From positions 1 to 64,000 of the forward strand of contig CALAIW010000013.1 in NCBI GenBank assembly GCA_937922705.1: a DNA stretch of 64,000 nt, written 5' to 3'. The stretch comes from an uncultured bacterium (GTDB lineage Bacteria; Atribacterota; Atribacteria; Atribacterales; Caldatribacteriaceae). The notes under the pieces are model-generated. The model made no database searches. It worked only from the letters and a program-made list of their open reading frames with translations, and was not told the origin of the DNA. The position numbers were made by a program, and so were the translations under genes. How positions within the stretch are numbered: the first letter of the stretch is position 1; each line of letters begins with the position of its first letter. This document shows, piece after piece, positions 49,750-59,009 of this stretch.

Positions 49750-50934
49750 GTGAAGAGCGTGAGTACAAGGAGAGCCAAAATACAGGTACTTTTTGGAATT
49801 TTAGTCGTTTGTGTTGTTTTGTTTTTTCTCGCGGAGTGGCCGTTTGGAGCCTTGGGTTTAGGAGAGAATGAAGACTTGGGGAACTGGCAACCCCTTTTTG
49901 AGACCCTTTCCCTTATTAGGGAAAAATTTTACTCTGAAACTCCTGTTGACGAGAATAAACTTCTTGAGGAGGCTATTCGAGGGGTCTTACGAGCACTTCC
50001 TGATCCTTACGCGAGGTACCTGAACCCCGAGGATTATGCGATTGAGACGAGTGACACTCTGGAGGGAGAGTTTTCAGGAATCGGTATTGTCATTGCTATA
50101 CAGGACGAAAAGCTTACGGTAATCTCCCCGATTGAGGGGTCTCCAGCAGACAGGGCAGGAGTAAAGGCGGGAGATATCATTCTTGCCATCGATGGGGAAT
50201 CTACCCAAGGAATGTCCCTTGATGAGGCAGTACGTAAAATGCGCGGAGAGCGAGGGACAAAGGTTACCCTTACCCTGAGACGGGAAGGGGTTTCCGAGGA
50301 TATTACTGTGGAAATTGTTCGGGACATTATCAAAATTCAAAGTGTCACTTACAAACTCCTTCCGGAGAACATAGGTCTTATACGAATTTCAGAGTTCCAC
50401 GGAAAAACTGCTGATGAGGTTCAAAAGGCCATCTCTGAGCTCCTTGCTCGGGGAGCCTTAGGGTTTATCATTGACCTTCGTAATAACCCTGGGGGGCTTC
50501 TCTCTTCAGCTCTCTTTACCTCGGGCTTTTTTGTGCCCTATGGAGAGAAACTCCTTCTTGTGGAAGACCGGAATGGAAGGCGTGAGACTATTACCAATTT
50601 CGTCCACCCTCTAGTTGCTTCCCCAGTTGTAGTTCTTGTGAACCGGGGGACTGCAAGCGGTGCAGAAATCCTGGCGGGAGTGCTTCGTATCGGTGCTCAT
50701 GCCCTCCTTGTAGGAGAGAAGACTTTTGGAAAAGGCGTTATTCAGGAAATCTTGCCTCTCTCCCATGGAGGGGGGGTTGTTTTTACCGTTTCCAAGTACT
50801 ATCTCCCCGATGGGACTGATATTAACGGTCAAGGTCTTTTGCCTGATGTTGCGGTAAGTGGTGAGGAAGAGCAGCTTGCGCGTGGGATTGAAGAACTAGA
50901 AAAACGTATTAGAGAGAATGCGCTGGCCTCATAA
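49750..50934 (+). CDS. S41 family C-terminal processing peptidase
   Basis: PDZ region followed by VVVLVNRGTASGAEILAGVLR and VGEKTFGKGVIQEILPL. Confidence 0.95.
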   Translation: MKSVSTRRAKIQVLFGILVVCVVLFFLAEWPFGALGLGENEDLGNWQPLFETLSLIREKFYSETPVDENKLLEEAIRGVLRALPDPYARYLNPEDYAIETSDTLEGEFSGIGIVIAIQDEKLTVISPIEGSPADRAGVKAGDIILAIDGESTQGMSLDEAVRKMRGERGTKVTLTLRREGVSEDITVEIVRDIIKIQSVTYKLLPENIGLIRISEFHGKTADEVQKAISELLARGALGFIIDLRNNPGGLLSSALFTSGFFVPYGEKLLLVEDRNGRRETITNFVHPLVASPVVVLVNRGTASGAEILAGVLRIGAHALLVGEKTFGKGVIQEILPLSHGGGVVFTVSKYYLPDGTDINGQGLLPDVAVSGEEEQLARGIEELEKRIRENALAS

Positions 50935-52006
50935 GTTTGTCCTTTTCCTTCTTCTTGGTCTTGTGGGATGGGGGGCGGCGCTTTTTGCCCTTGGTGTGGA
51001 GGAGTACCTCCTTCAGGAGGGTCAGAGCGCCCTTTCTCGTTTCGGCTTTCTCTTTAGTCCCGGGGATTGGTTTGCCCTTTTCGTGTTCCATGAGCTGAAA
51101 AGAGGAAATACATCCTTTTCTGTCCTTCATCCCGCTTTACCCTCAGAGCCATACTGGGAGGTCGAGGTTACCTTTGCAAGCGCAAGGGAACGGGATTCCT
51201 TCCTCGGTCGCCTTGAGGTTTTCCTTGCACCCTTTCGCCCTTTTGGACTCTCTGAGAGGAAAAGGGGGAATGTCTACGAGCTTTTCTGGGGGGATGCGAT
51301 GTGGTTTCGCTTTCGTTTCCATTTTAAGAAGATTCCTAAAATAGCAGTCGTCATCGATGACATTGGTTATAATCCGCACATTGCAGAGAAGTTCCTTTCG
51401 CTGCCTGTAAAACTTAACGTAGCTGTATTTCCGCATGCTCCTTATGGCATTGCCCTTGCGCGGCGGGCGGCACAGCAAGGGAAAGAAGTTCTTATCCATT
51501 TCCCTATGGAAGCTCTTTCCCCTGGCGAGAATTCGGGAGAGCGATTCTTGCTTCGGGTAGGGATGGCAGAAGGAGAAGTTGCTCGCATGATTTGGGAGGC
51601 TTTTGAGCGCATTCCTGAGGCACGAGGGGTGAACAATCATAAAGGTTCAAAAGCAACGCAAGATAGGCGCCTTATGGAACTCTGTGCAGTACATTTTCGA
51701 AAGAGAGGCGTATATTTTCTTGACAGTCTCACAACGCCACGTTCTCTTGCTTTCCAAGTTATGAAGGAGATGGGGGTTCCAGCACTTCGCCGTGATGTCT
51801 TTCTCGATGGGGAGACAGATGTAGGGTATGTTCTTGGGAAACTCCGGGAGGCTCTTGCAATAGCACAAAGACATGGTTTTGCCGTGGCTATCGGACATCC
51901 GAAAGAAGCCACCTATGAAGCTCTTCGAAAGTTTCTTTCTGAGTCTCCTTCTGAATATGAGTTCGTGTTTCTTTCGGAAATCCTTGGTGAAAGGAGCCGA
52001 GAGTAA
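50918..52006 (+). CDS. Divergent polysaccharide deacetylase family protein
   Basis: KIAVVIDDIGYNPHIAEKFLSLPVKLNVAVFPHAPYG; HFPMEALSPGENSG; GVNNHKGSKATQD. Confidence 0.92.
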   Translation: MRWPHKFVLFLLLGLVGWGAALFALGVEEYLLQEGQSALSRFGFLFSPGDWFALFVFHELKRGNTSFSVLHPALPSEPYWEVEVTFASARERDSFLGRLEVFLAPFRPFGLSERKRGNVYELFWGDAMWFRFRFHFKKIPKIAVVIDDIGYNPHIAEKFLSLPVKLNVAVFPHAPYGIALARRAAQQGKEVLIHFPMEALSPGENSGERFLLRVGMAEGEVARMIWEAFERIPEARGVNNHKGSKATQDRRLMELCAVHFRKRGVYFLDSLTTPRSLAFQVMKEMGVPALRRDVFLDGETDVGYVLGKLREALAIAQRHGFAVAIGHPKEATYEALRKFLSESPSEYEFVFLSEILGERSRE

Positions 52007-52410
52007 TGGTTTTTACGGATGATAAGCGATGCTTCTTTTGTGGAGAACGGAATCCTCACGGCTTTTCCCTGCGTTTTCAGAGTAACGGAGAATGGACCGA
52101 AACTCGGGTGGTTCTTCCCTGGTACCTCCAGGGTTTTTCTGGGGTTGCCCATGGAGGCATTGTAGCGGCCCTTCTTGATGAAGTTATGTCTCACAGCGTG
52201 AAGCGTGCTGGAATTTTTGCCGTTACTGGAACGCTTCAAGTGAAGTACTTGAAGCCCTGTCCGACTGAACGTATTCTCACTATCCGGGGTAAAGTTGGGG
52301 AAAGGGTAGGGAGAATCGTTGAAGCCTTTGGAGAAATCCTCTATGATGGGGAGAGAGTTGCTGAAGGTCGAGGAACTTTTGTGGTTCCAAAGTCAAGGAG
52401 TGACGCATGA
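52006..52410 (+). CDS. PaaI-type hotdog thioesterase
   Basis: CFFCGERNPHGFSLRF; GFSGVAHGGIVAALLDEVMSH; TGTLQVKYLKPCP. Confidence 0.9.
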   Translation: MVFTDDKRCFFCGERNPHGFSLRFQSNGEWTETRVVLPWYLQGFSGVAHGGIVAALLDEVMSHSVKRAGIFAVTGTLQVKYLKPCPTERILTIRGKVGERVGRIVEAFGEILYDGERVAEGRGTFVVPKSRSDA

Positions 52411-53882
52411 TGAGTGAAACTGTTCGGGTTCGTTTTGCTCCAAGTCCAACGGGAATGCTTCACCTTGGAGGAGCAAGGACGGCTCTCTTTAACTGGGCTT
52501 TCGCCCGCAAGCATGGGGGGGTTTTCATTCTTCGAATTGAAGACACTGACCTCACACGATCGACTGAGGAATCAGTAGGAGTTATTCTGGAAAGCCTTAA
52601 ATGGCTTGGTCTTTTCTGGGATGAAGGACCGGAAGTCGGTGGTCCCTATGGTCCATACTTTCAAAGTCAACGTCTCCATCTGTACCGGGAGTACGCAGAA
52701 AAACTGAAAAGTACGGGATTCGCTTATGAGTGCTATTGCACCCCCGAGGAACTCAAAATGCGCAAGGAAGCAACTATCGCTCAGGGAAGGAGCTGGCGGT
52801 ACGACCGCAAATGCTTGCACCTGAGCGAAAGAGAGCGGAGGGCTTTTCGTGAAGAGGGGAGAAAACCTGTGCTTCGGTTTCGCGTTCCCGAAGGAGTAAC
52901 AACCTTTGTGGACATGCTTCGGGGGGAAGTAACCTTTGACAACGAAGAACTCGACGACTTTGTCATTCTCAAATCGGATGGCATGCCAACGTATAATTTC
53001 GCCTGTGTAGTTGATGACGCCCTGATGCGCATCACCCATGTCATTCGGGGGGACGACCATATTTCCAATACCCCACGTCAGGTTCTTCTCTACAAGGCTT
53101 TAGGATTTCCCTGTCCGCAATTTGCCCATGTTCCCATGATTCTGGGGAAAGACAAAACCCGCTTGAGTAAGCGCCATGGGTCCCCTTCAGTTACCTACTA
53201 CCGGGACATGGGGTATCTTCCCGAAGCTATGGTGAACTACCTCGCCCGCTTGAGCTGGGCAACGGGGGAAGAGGAAAAGGAGATCTTTACTCGGGAGGAA
53301 ATCATCGAACGCTTTTCTCTTGAGCAGGTGACAAAGCACGCAGCGGTTTTTGACCTTGACAAACTCAATTGGATGAACAGCGTATACCTAAGAGCTGCTG
53401 ATCCTTTGAGGCTGCGAGATATTCTCGTTGATATTCTCAAACGCCATGGCGTTATTCGGGATGAGGAGTGTACTGCAGAATTTCTGGAGTACTGCACAAA
53501 GGTTATTCTCCTCATGCGGGAACGTATCCGTTATGTGGCCCAAATCCTTGAGGATGCAGCATACTTTTTCACCGAGCACTATGAGTACGATCCCCAAGCA
53601 GTGGAGACAGTTCTTTGCGAGGATGGAGTTCCTGAAGTTCTTCAGGTATCTTTTGAACTTTTGAGGAACCTTGAGGCGTTTGATGCTGCAACTATCGAGA
53701 TGGCCATTCGTGAAGAGGCAGGACGGCGGGGTATGAAGGCAGCACGGTTTATCCATCCTTTGCGAGTGGCGGTTTCGGGGAAGAAGGTTGGACCTGGGCT
53801 TTTTGAGCTCCTTGAGGTTTTGGGGAAGGAACGGGTCCTTGCCCGAGTTGCAAGGACCCTTGAGTTCCTTAAGGAGCGGTAG
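52407..53882 (+). CDS. gltX: Glutamyl-tRNA synthetase
   Basis: VRFAPSPTGMLHLGGARTALFNWAFAR; DKTRLSKRHGSPSV. Confidence 0.97.
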   Translation: MMSETVRVRFAPSPTGMLHLGGARTALFNWAFARKHGGVFILRIEDTDLTRSTEESVGVILESLKWLGLFWDEGPEVGGPYGPYFQSQRLHLYREYAEKLKSTGFAYECYCTPEELKMRKEATIAQGRSWRYDRKCLHLSERERRAFREEGRKPVLRFRVPEGVTTFVDMLRGEVTFDNEELDDFVILKSDGMPTYNFACVVDDALMRITHVIRGDDHISNTPRQVLLYKALGFPCPQFAHVPMILGKDKTRLSKRHGSPSVTYYRDMGYLPEAMVNYLARLSWATGEEEKEIFTREEIIERFSLEQVTKHAAVFDLDKLNWMNSVYLRAADPLRLRDILVDILKRHGVIRDEECTAEFLEYCTKVILLMRERIRYVAQILEDAAYFFTEHYEYDPQAVETVLCEDGVPEVLQVSFELLRNLEAFDAATIEMAIREEAGRRGMKAARFIHPLRVAVSGKKVGPGLFELLEVLGKERVLARVARTLEFLKER

Positions 53883-53884
53883 AT

Positions 53885-54190
53885 TTATTTTGTTCGTTCA
53901 AGACGCTGGTACGCAATTCGTACTCGTGCCTCGGCTTCTTCGTCACTGAGAAGGATGCCGAGGCGCTCGCACCCTTCTTTAAGGTACTGGATGGCTTTTT
54001 GGAGTTTTTCGAGGCCCCTTTTTTCAGGAAAAGCATCCTCCACCAAGAGCACCGCCTCTTCGGCAAGAGTGAGGATCTTCCGATATCGCTCAAGAGCAAG
54101 GCGGTCAATATGCCATCGGGAAAAGAGATAGCTTCCCGCTCCAAGAAGGAACAGGGATACTGCTGAAGAAAAGAGTTCTTGAATGCTCAT
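53885..54190 (-). CDS. Holin-like protein (LLH-type architecture)
   Basis: 101 aa; one N-terminal TM (LFSSAVSLFLLGAGSYLFSRW) then helical LAEEAVLLVEDAFPEKRGLEKLQKAIQYLKEGCERLGILLSDEEAEARVRIAYQRL, resembling phage LLH holins; overlaps the next gene by 4 nt. Confidence 0.5.
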   Translation of the reverse strand: MSIQELFSSAVSLFLLGAGSYLFSRWHIDRLALERYRKILTLAEEAVLLVEDAFPEKRGLEKLQKAIQYLKEGCERLGILLSDEEAEARVRIAYQRLERTK

Positions 54191-54747
54191 TGACCTTCCC
54201 CCTTTTGGAAAAGATTGTAAAAGTATCTCACGTTATCCACCCAAAACCGGTTCAGGCCCTGGGGATCGTTTTCGGCCCCGATGGGTGCCCAGCGCCTCCC
54301 CAAAAAAGCAATGAAGTCTTTCTCCCCACTTTCCCGGAAGCGTTCAAAGTTTTTTCTGATTGTGGCACAGGCCCACTCACACTGGGTCTTGAGGTCTGTG
54401 TTTTTGGCGGCTCCAATTCCAAACTCAAAGCCTTTTCTCCCCCGCTCTGCTTCCCGGATAGCAAGGAGTAGCGCATAGGGATTCACGGGGTAACTCTCTT
54501 CCCTGGGGAAGTAGCGGCGGGCAATCGAGAGAATAGTAGAAAGCTCCTCAGGGAAAGAGAAGGAAAAGAGTACAGTTTCGGGGTTCAATCTATGGTCTTT
54601 GAGGAATTGAGATAGGGAGGCAGGGGATTGCGCATACGCGGAGAGAAGCGTGAGCGCATCGTCAAGGAACGCCCGGGCGATTTCTACCACATGCCGTATG
54701 TCTTCAAGGGTTGGTTCTCGTCGCATAACGTACCTCCTTTTTGCCAA
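54187..54747 (-). CDS. Phage-type lysozyme/glucosaminidase-like protein
   Basis: 186 aa; NPYALLLAIREAERGRKGFEFGIGAAKNTDLKTQCEWACATIRKNFERF...FIAFLGRRWAPIGAENDPQGLNRFWVDNVRYFY. Confidence 0.5.
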   Translation of the reverse strand: MAKRRYVMRREPTLEDIRHVVEIARAFLDDALTLLSAYAQSPASLSQFLKDHRLNPETVLFSFSFPEELSTILSIARRYFPREESYPVNPYALLLAIREAERGRKGFEFGIGAAKNTDLKTQCEWACATIRKNFERFRESGEKDFIAFLGRRWAPIGAENDPQGLNRFWVDNVRYFYNLFQKGEGQ

Positions 54748-54815
54748 TCTTTCTCTACTCTTTAAAGAGGACGGGTGACATGGGTATAATTGGAAAAAGG
54801 TCTTTGGAGGTTCAA

Positions 54816-56288
54816 ATGGGGAAGCGATTCTTTATCGCGGTGGATATCGGGACCTCTGCACTTAAGGTTTGTGTTTTCGATTTCCAAGGGAATGTGCACC
54901 ACACCGCGAAGCGAGAGTATCCCACAGTATCACCAAGGCCTGGATATGCTGAGCAAAATCCAGAGGATATTTTTGCTGCTTTTGTGGATGCCCTGAAGGA
55001 GGTAACGGCTTCCTTTCCTCAGAATACCTTTGAAGCTGTAACTTTCGATACTATGCTCCATAGTTTCCTCCTTGTAGATAAAGATGGTGTCCTCCTTACC
55101 CCACTTTTGAACTGGATGGATACCCGGTCCTTCCAGGAAGTTGAGGCGTTTCGAAAGATTTACGAAGAAGAGCGTCTTTACGAGTACACTGCTGCTCCAC
55201 TCCATACCATCTATCACCCTCCCCGGATTCTCTGGTTCAAAAAACATGCTCAAGATCTTCTAGCAAAAGCATCAAAAGTTTTGAGTATCAAAGATTGGAT
55301 GCTTTGGAGGCTTACCGGAGAACTGTTCTGTGACTACTCCACGGCTTCTGGAACAGGTCTTCTTGAGCTGGAGAAGAAAACCTGGAGTGAGAGAATTTGT
55401 CAACTCCTTGGAATTCCTCTGGAACTTCTTCCTCCTCTCTGCGAACCGGAACTTTCCTTGCCCCTTAAGAATCAGGATTTTGCTTTTGAGGTTGGGTTAC
55501 CTCCTGGTATTCCTGTTGTGTGGGGCGGAGGTGATGGGCCTTTTGCGAATCTCGGAGAAGGATGTTTTCGGGAAGGAGAAATGGTGGTGAGTGTGGGGTC
55601 CTCTGGAGCAGCACGCATGTGTGCCCAAAGGCCGGTTTTTGACCCCCAAAGACAGTCCTGGTGTTACTATCTCGCTTCAGGTATTTGGGTCGGTGGAGGG
55701 GCAATTAACAATGGGGGTATCGTCTTTTCCTGGATGCGGGACCTGGTGAAAGAGGAGGAAGTGACCATTGACCCCTTTGGAAGGCGCCCACTTTTTCTTC
55801 CTTTTCTCACTGGGGAACGGAGTCCGTATTGGGACCCGTATGCCCGGGGAATCCTCTTTGGTCTTTCCTTTTTCCACACTCCTCAGGAATTTCTTCAAGC
55901 AGCTTACGAAGGGGTAGCGTTTTCCGTCCGGGCGGTTTTTGAAGTGCTTCGACGAGTTATGGGAGACCCAAAGAAAGTTGTCATTGGTGGAGGTTTTGCC
56001 CTGTCGCAAACAGGAAGGAGGGTCCTTTGTAACGTTCTTGGGGTTCCTGTTGCGGTGAGCACGTATCCTTCCTCTTCGGCAAAGGGTGCGTTCATCCTGG
56101 CCTTGAAAGCTCTGGGGGCGATTTCATCTTTTGAAGAACTTCCTTCGGATTTCTTCCCCCTTGAGGAGACCCTTTTCCCGGAAAAGGAAGCCTCACTATT
56201 TTACGCAGAGCTCTTCCAACTTTGGGAAAGGCTCTACAAAGTTAACGCCTCGCTTTTCCGGGAATGCATCCGGCTTGGTCTTGCTTGA
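54816..56288 (+). CDS. FGGY family carbohydrate kinase (gluconokinase/xylulokinase-like)
   Basis: FFIAVDIGTSALKVCVFDFQGN; LNWMDTRS; GGGDGPFANLGEGC; KKVVIGGGFALSQTGRRVLCNVLGVPV. Confidence 0.92.
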   Translation: MGKRFFIAVDIGTSALKVCVFDFQGNVHHTAKREYPTVSPRPGYAEQNPEDIFAAFVDALKEVTASFPQNTFEAVTFDTMLHSFLLVDKDGVLLTPLLNWMDTRSFQEVEAFRKIYEEERLYEYTAAPLHTIYHPPRILWFKKHAQDLLAKASKVLSIKDWMLWRLTGELFCDYSTASGTGLLELEKKTWSERICQLLGIPLELLPPLCEPELSLPLKNQDFAFEVGLPPGIPVVWGGGDGPFANLGEGCFREGEMVVSVGSSGAARMCAQRPVFDPQRQSWCYYLASGIWVGGGAINNGGIVFSWMRDLVKEEEVTIDPFGRRPLFLPFLTGERSPYWDPYARGILFGLSFFHTPQEFLQAAYEGVAFSVRAVFEVLRRVMGDPKKVVIGGGFALSQTGRRVLCNVLGVPVAVSTYPSSSAKGAFILALKALGAISSFEELPSDFFPLEETLFPEKEASLFYAELFQLWERLYKVNASLFRECIRLGLA

Positions 56289-56289
56289 G

Positions 56290-57375
56290 TCAGCCGTTTT
56301 TGCGAACGAATTCTTTCATGAAATCCACAAGCGCTCGCACAGCTTCTACTGTTACTGCGTTGTAAAGGGATGCGCGGCATCCACCAACAGAGCGATGCCC
56401 TTTAAGGCCCACAAGGCCTTCCTTTTCTGCTTCTTTAACGAATTGATCTTCAAGCTCTGGGCTTGGGAGTCGGAAAACTACGTTCATCATTGAGCGGTCT
56501 TCTGGGACTACGGGGCAGGAGTAGAAGTCTTGACTGTCAATGTAGTCGTAGAGGATTTTTGCCTTCTCTCGGTTGAGGGCTTCCATCTTTTCGAGACCGC
56601 CAACAGTTTCCTCAAGCCATTCAAGGACAAGATCAACCACATATACTGCAAAGCAGGGAGGAGTATTGTAGAGGGAATTTGACTCTACGAAGGTCGTGTA
56701 CTTGAGCATGGTTGGGAGGTTTTTGGGGACCCGCCCAAGCATATCTTCTCGGACGATAACGATGGTTACCCCTGAGGGACCAGCGTTTTTTTGGGCTCCA
56801 GCGTAAATGAGTCCAAAGGGTGAGGGGTCAAAGACCCGGCTGAAGATATCCGAAGACATGTCGCTTACAAGGGGAATGCCCTGAGTATCTGGGAAACTCT
56901 GCCACTGGGTTCCTTCGATGGTGTTATTTGAGGTTAAGTGAAGGTAGGCGAGATTTTCATCAAGGACAAGGTTTTTTGGGATATAAGCATAGTTTTTGTC
57001 TGCAGATGAGGCCAGAATTCTTACCTCTTTCCCTAATATCTGTGCTTCTTTCATTGCCTTGGATGCCCAGTACCCCGTATCAATGTATCCCACGGGTTTC
57101 CCCTCAAGAGCGAGGTTCATCGGAACCATGGCAAATTGCAGGCTTGCTCCGCCTTGGAGGAAAATCACGCGGAAACGTTCATCAAGCCTCAAAAGCCGTT
57201 TTACCCGCATTGCAGCATCGTTCAAAACATTCTCAAAAGTCTTTGAGCGATGGCTCATTTCAAGGATAGACATCCCTGTCCCACGAAAGCTCAGCATTTC
57301 ATCTCGTATGCGTTCGAGAACTGGAAGAGGCAAAGCTGCTGGACCAGGGTTGAAGACAAACACCCGTTGTTCCAT
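56290..57375 (-). CDS. serC: Phosphoserine aminotransferase
   Basis: VFNPGPAALPLPVLERI; GTGMSILEMSHRSKTFE; SDMSSDIFSR; YAGAQKNAGPSGVTIVIVR. Confidence 0.96.
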   Translation of the reverse strand: MEQRVFVFNPGPAALPLPVLERIRDEMLSFRGTGMSILEMSHRSKTFENVLNDAAMRVKRLLRLDERFRVIFLQGGASLQFAMVPMNLALEGKPVGYIDTGYWASKAMKEAQILGKEVRILASSADKNYAYIPKNLVLDENLAYLHLTSNNTIEGTQWQSFPDTQGIPLVSDMSSDIFSRVFDPSPFGLIYAGAQKNAGPSGVTIVIVREDMLGRVPKNLPTMLKYTTFVESNSLYNTPPCFAVYVVDLVLEWLEETVGGLEKMEALNREKAKILYDYIDSQDFYSCPVVPEDRSMMNVVFRLPSPELEDQFVKEAEKEGLVGLKGHRSVGGCRASLYNAVTVEAVRALVDFMKEFVRKNG

Positions 57376-57503
57376 TCCATTTTCCTCCCTTTCAAGTCGC
57401 TTCTCGTTTGAGATTTCCCTTAATTGTACCATTTGCATTTGGGGGAGAAAACTTGGAAGTAGAGTTCTCCCTTCTTTTGGAAAGAATGCCTTCGTGTATC
57501 TTC

Positions 57504-57532
57504 TTGACCTTTGCTCCTTATCAGGGTATATT
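57504..57532 (+). promoter_or_regulatory. Sigma70-type promoter for gdhA
   Basis: TTGACC (57504-57509), 17-nt spacer, TATATT (57527-57532). Confidence 0.6.
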
Positions 57533-57634
57533 ACTTGCTAGCAGGCAATGGTGCCCCTCTGTCCAATGATGGACCCCCTGAGATTACTTCTTCAAAAATC
57601 CTGTGTGGAGTACCTGATGAAGGGAGGAAAGGTT

Positions 57635-58882
57635 GTGGTTCGGCGTAACCCTTTTGAGGTAGCTCAAGCTCAGCTTGATGAGTGCGCCCAAATCATGAAG
57701 CTTGACCCTGGTGTCCATCAGCTTCTCAGGGTCCCCATGCGAGAAATTCATGTTGCTCTCCCAGTACGTATGGATGATGGGTCTGTCAAGGTTTTCCAGG
57801 GGTTTCGCGTGCAGTACAACGATGCCAAAGGTCCTACAAAGGGTGGCATTCGCTTCCATCCTGAGGAAACCATCGATACTGTGAGGGCCCTTGCTGCCTG
57901 GATGACCTGGAAATGTGCGGTTGTGGATCTTCCCTTGGGAGGAGCCAAGGGAGGCGTTGTCTGTAACCCCAAGGAGATGTCTCAGGGGGAGCTTGAACGC
58001 TTGAGCCGCGAGTATATTCGTGCCGTGTACACCCTTATCGGTCCCGATAAGGATGTTCCTGCTCCTGATGTGTACACTAATCCTCAGATTATGGCCTGGA
58101 TGATGGATGAGTATTCCAAGATGGCTGGAAAGAACCAATTTGGGGTTATAACTGGAAAACCCATTCCCCTTGGTGGCTCCAAGGGTCGGGACAAAGCAAC
58201 GGCCTGGGGGGGCATGGTCACCATTCGGGAAGCGGCTAAAGTCCTTGGTATTGATCTTGCTAAAGCTACAGTGGCTATTCAGGGATACGGTAATGCAGGA
58301 TACCATGCAGCACGCCTTGTCCGTTCTCTTTTCGGCTCAAAGGTAGTGGCAGTGAGTGACAGCAAAGGAGGCATCTTCAATCCGCAGGGCATCGACCCTG
58401 AAGAAGCCTTAAAGTGTAAAAGCGAGACCTCTTCGGTTGTCAACCTTCCTGGAGTGGAGCGTATCTCGAATGAAGAACTCCTTGAGCTTGAGGTTGACAT
58501 TCTTATTCCTGCTGCTCTTGAGAATGTCATTACTGCCGAAAACGCTCCTCGAATTAAGGCTAAAATTGTGGCCGAACTTGCCAATGGTCCTACAACACCG
58601 GAAGCTGATAGCATTCTGCATCAGAAAGGAGTCCATGTCATTCCTGACTTCCTTTGCAATGCTGGTGGGGTTACGGTGTCATACTTTGAGATGGTACAGA
58701 ATTTCTACATGTATTACTGGGAAGAAGATGAGGTTCTTGAGCGTCTCGACAAAAAAATGACTACTGCCTATCATACTGTTCTTGAGACCTCAAAAAGATA
58801 CGGCGTTCACATGCGCCTTGGGGCGTATATAACTGCAGTAGGCCGTGTTGTGGAAGCCATGAAACTTCGTGGTTGGGTATGA
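57635..58882 (+). CDS. gdhA: Glu/Leu/Phe/Val dehydrogenase (glutamate dehydrogenase)
   Basis: [77 protein letters not shown] at 57635 follows GGAGGAAAGG; ORF also open from 57548. Confidence 0.95.
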   Translation: MVRRNPFEVAQAQLDECAQIMKLDPGVHQLLRVPMREIHVALPVRMDDGSVKVFQGFRVQYNDAKGPTKGGIRFHPEETIDTVRALAAWMTWKCAVVDLPLGGAKGGVVCNPKEMSQGELERLSREYIRAVYTLIGPDKDVPAPDVYTNPQIMAWMMDEYSKMAGKNQFGVITGKPIPLGGSKGRDKATAWGGMVTIREAAKVLGIDLAKATVAIQGYGNAGYHAARLVRSLFGSKVVAVSDSKGGIFNPQGIDPEEALKCKSETSSVVNLPGVERISNEELLELEVDILIPAALENVITAENAPRIKAKIVAELANGPTTPEADSILHQKGVHVIPDFLCNAGGVTVSYFEMVQNFYMYYWEEDEVLERLDKKMTTAYHTVLETSKRYGVHMRLGAYITAVGRVVEAMKLRGWV

Positions 58883-58896
58883 AGAGAAAAAGGGTC

Positions 58897-58938
58897 AAAA
58901 ATAAAAAGCCACCCCAAAAGGGGTGGCTTTTTATTTTT
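58897..58938 (+). terminator. Intrinsic terminator after gdhA
   Basis: Perfect inverted repeat AAAAATAAAAAGCCACCCC-aaaa-GGGGTGGCTTTTTATTTTT, 19-bp arms with U-tract. Confidence 0.92.
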
Positions 58939-59009
58939 GGAGGTACAGAGGTCTTTCTGGCTCAAATACTGCAAAAACCTGATACAATAAAAAAGAGGGG
59001 GGTGAGAGG

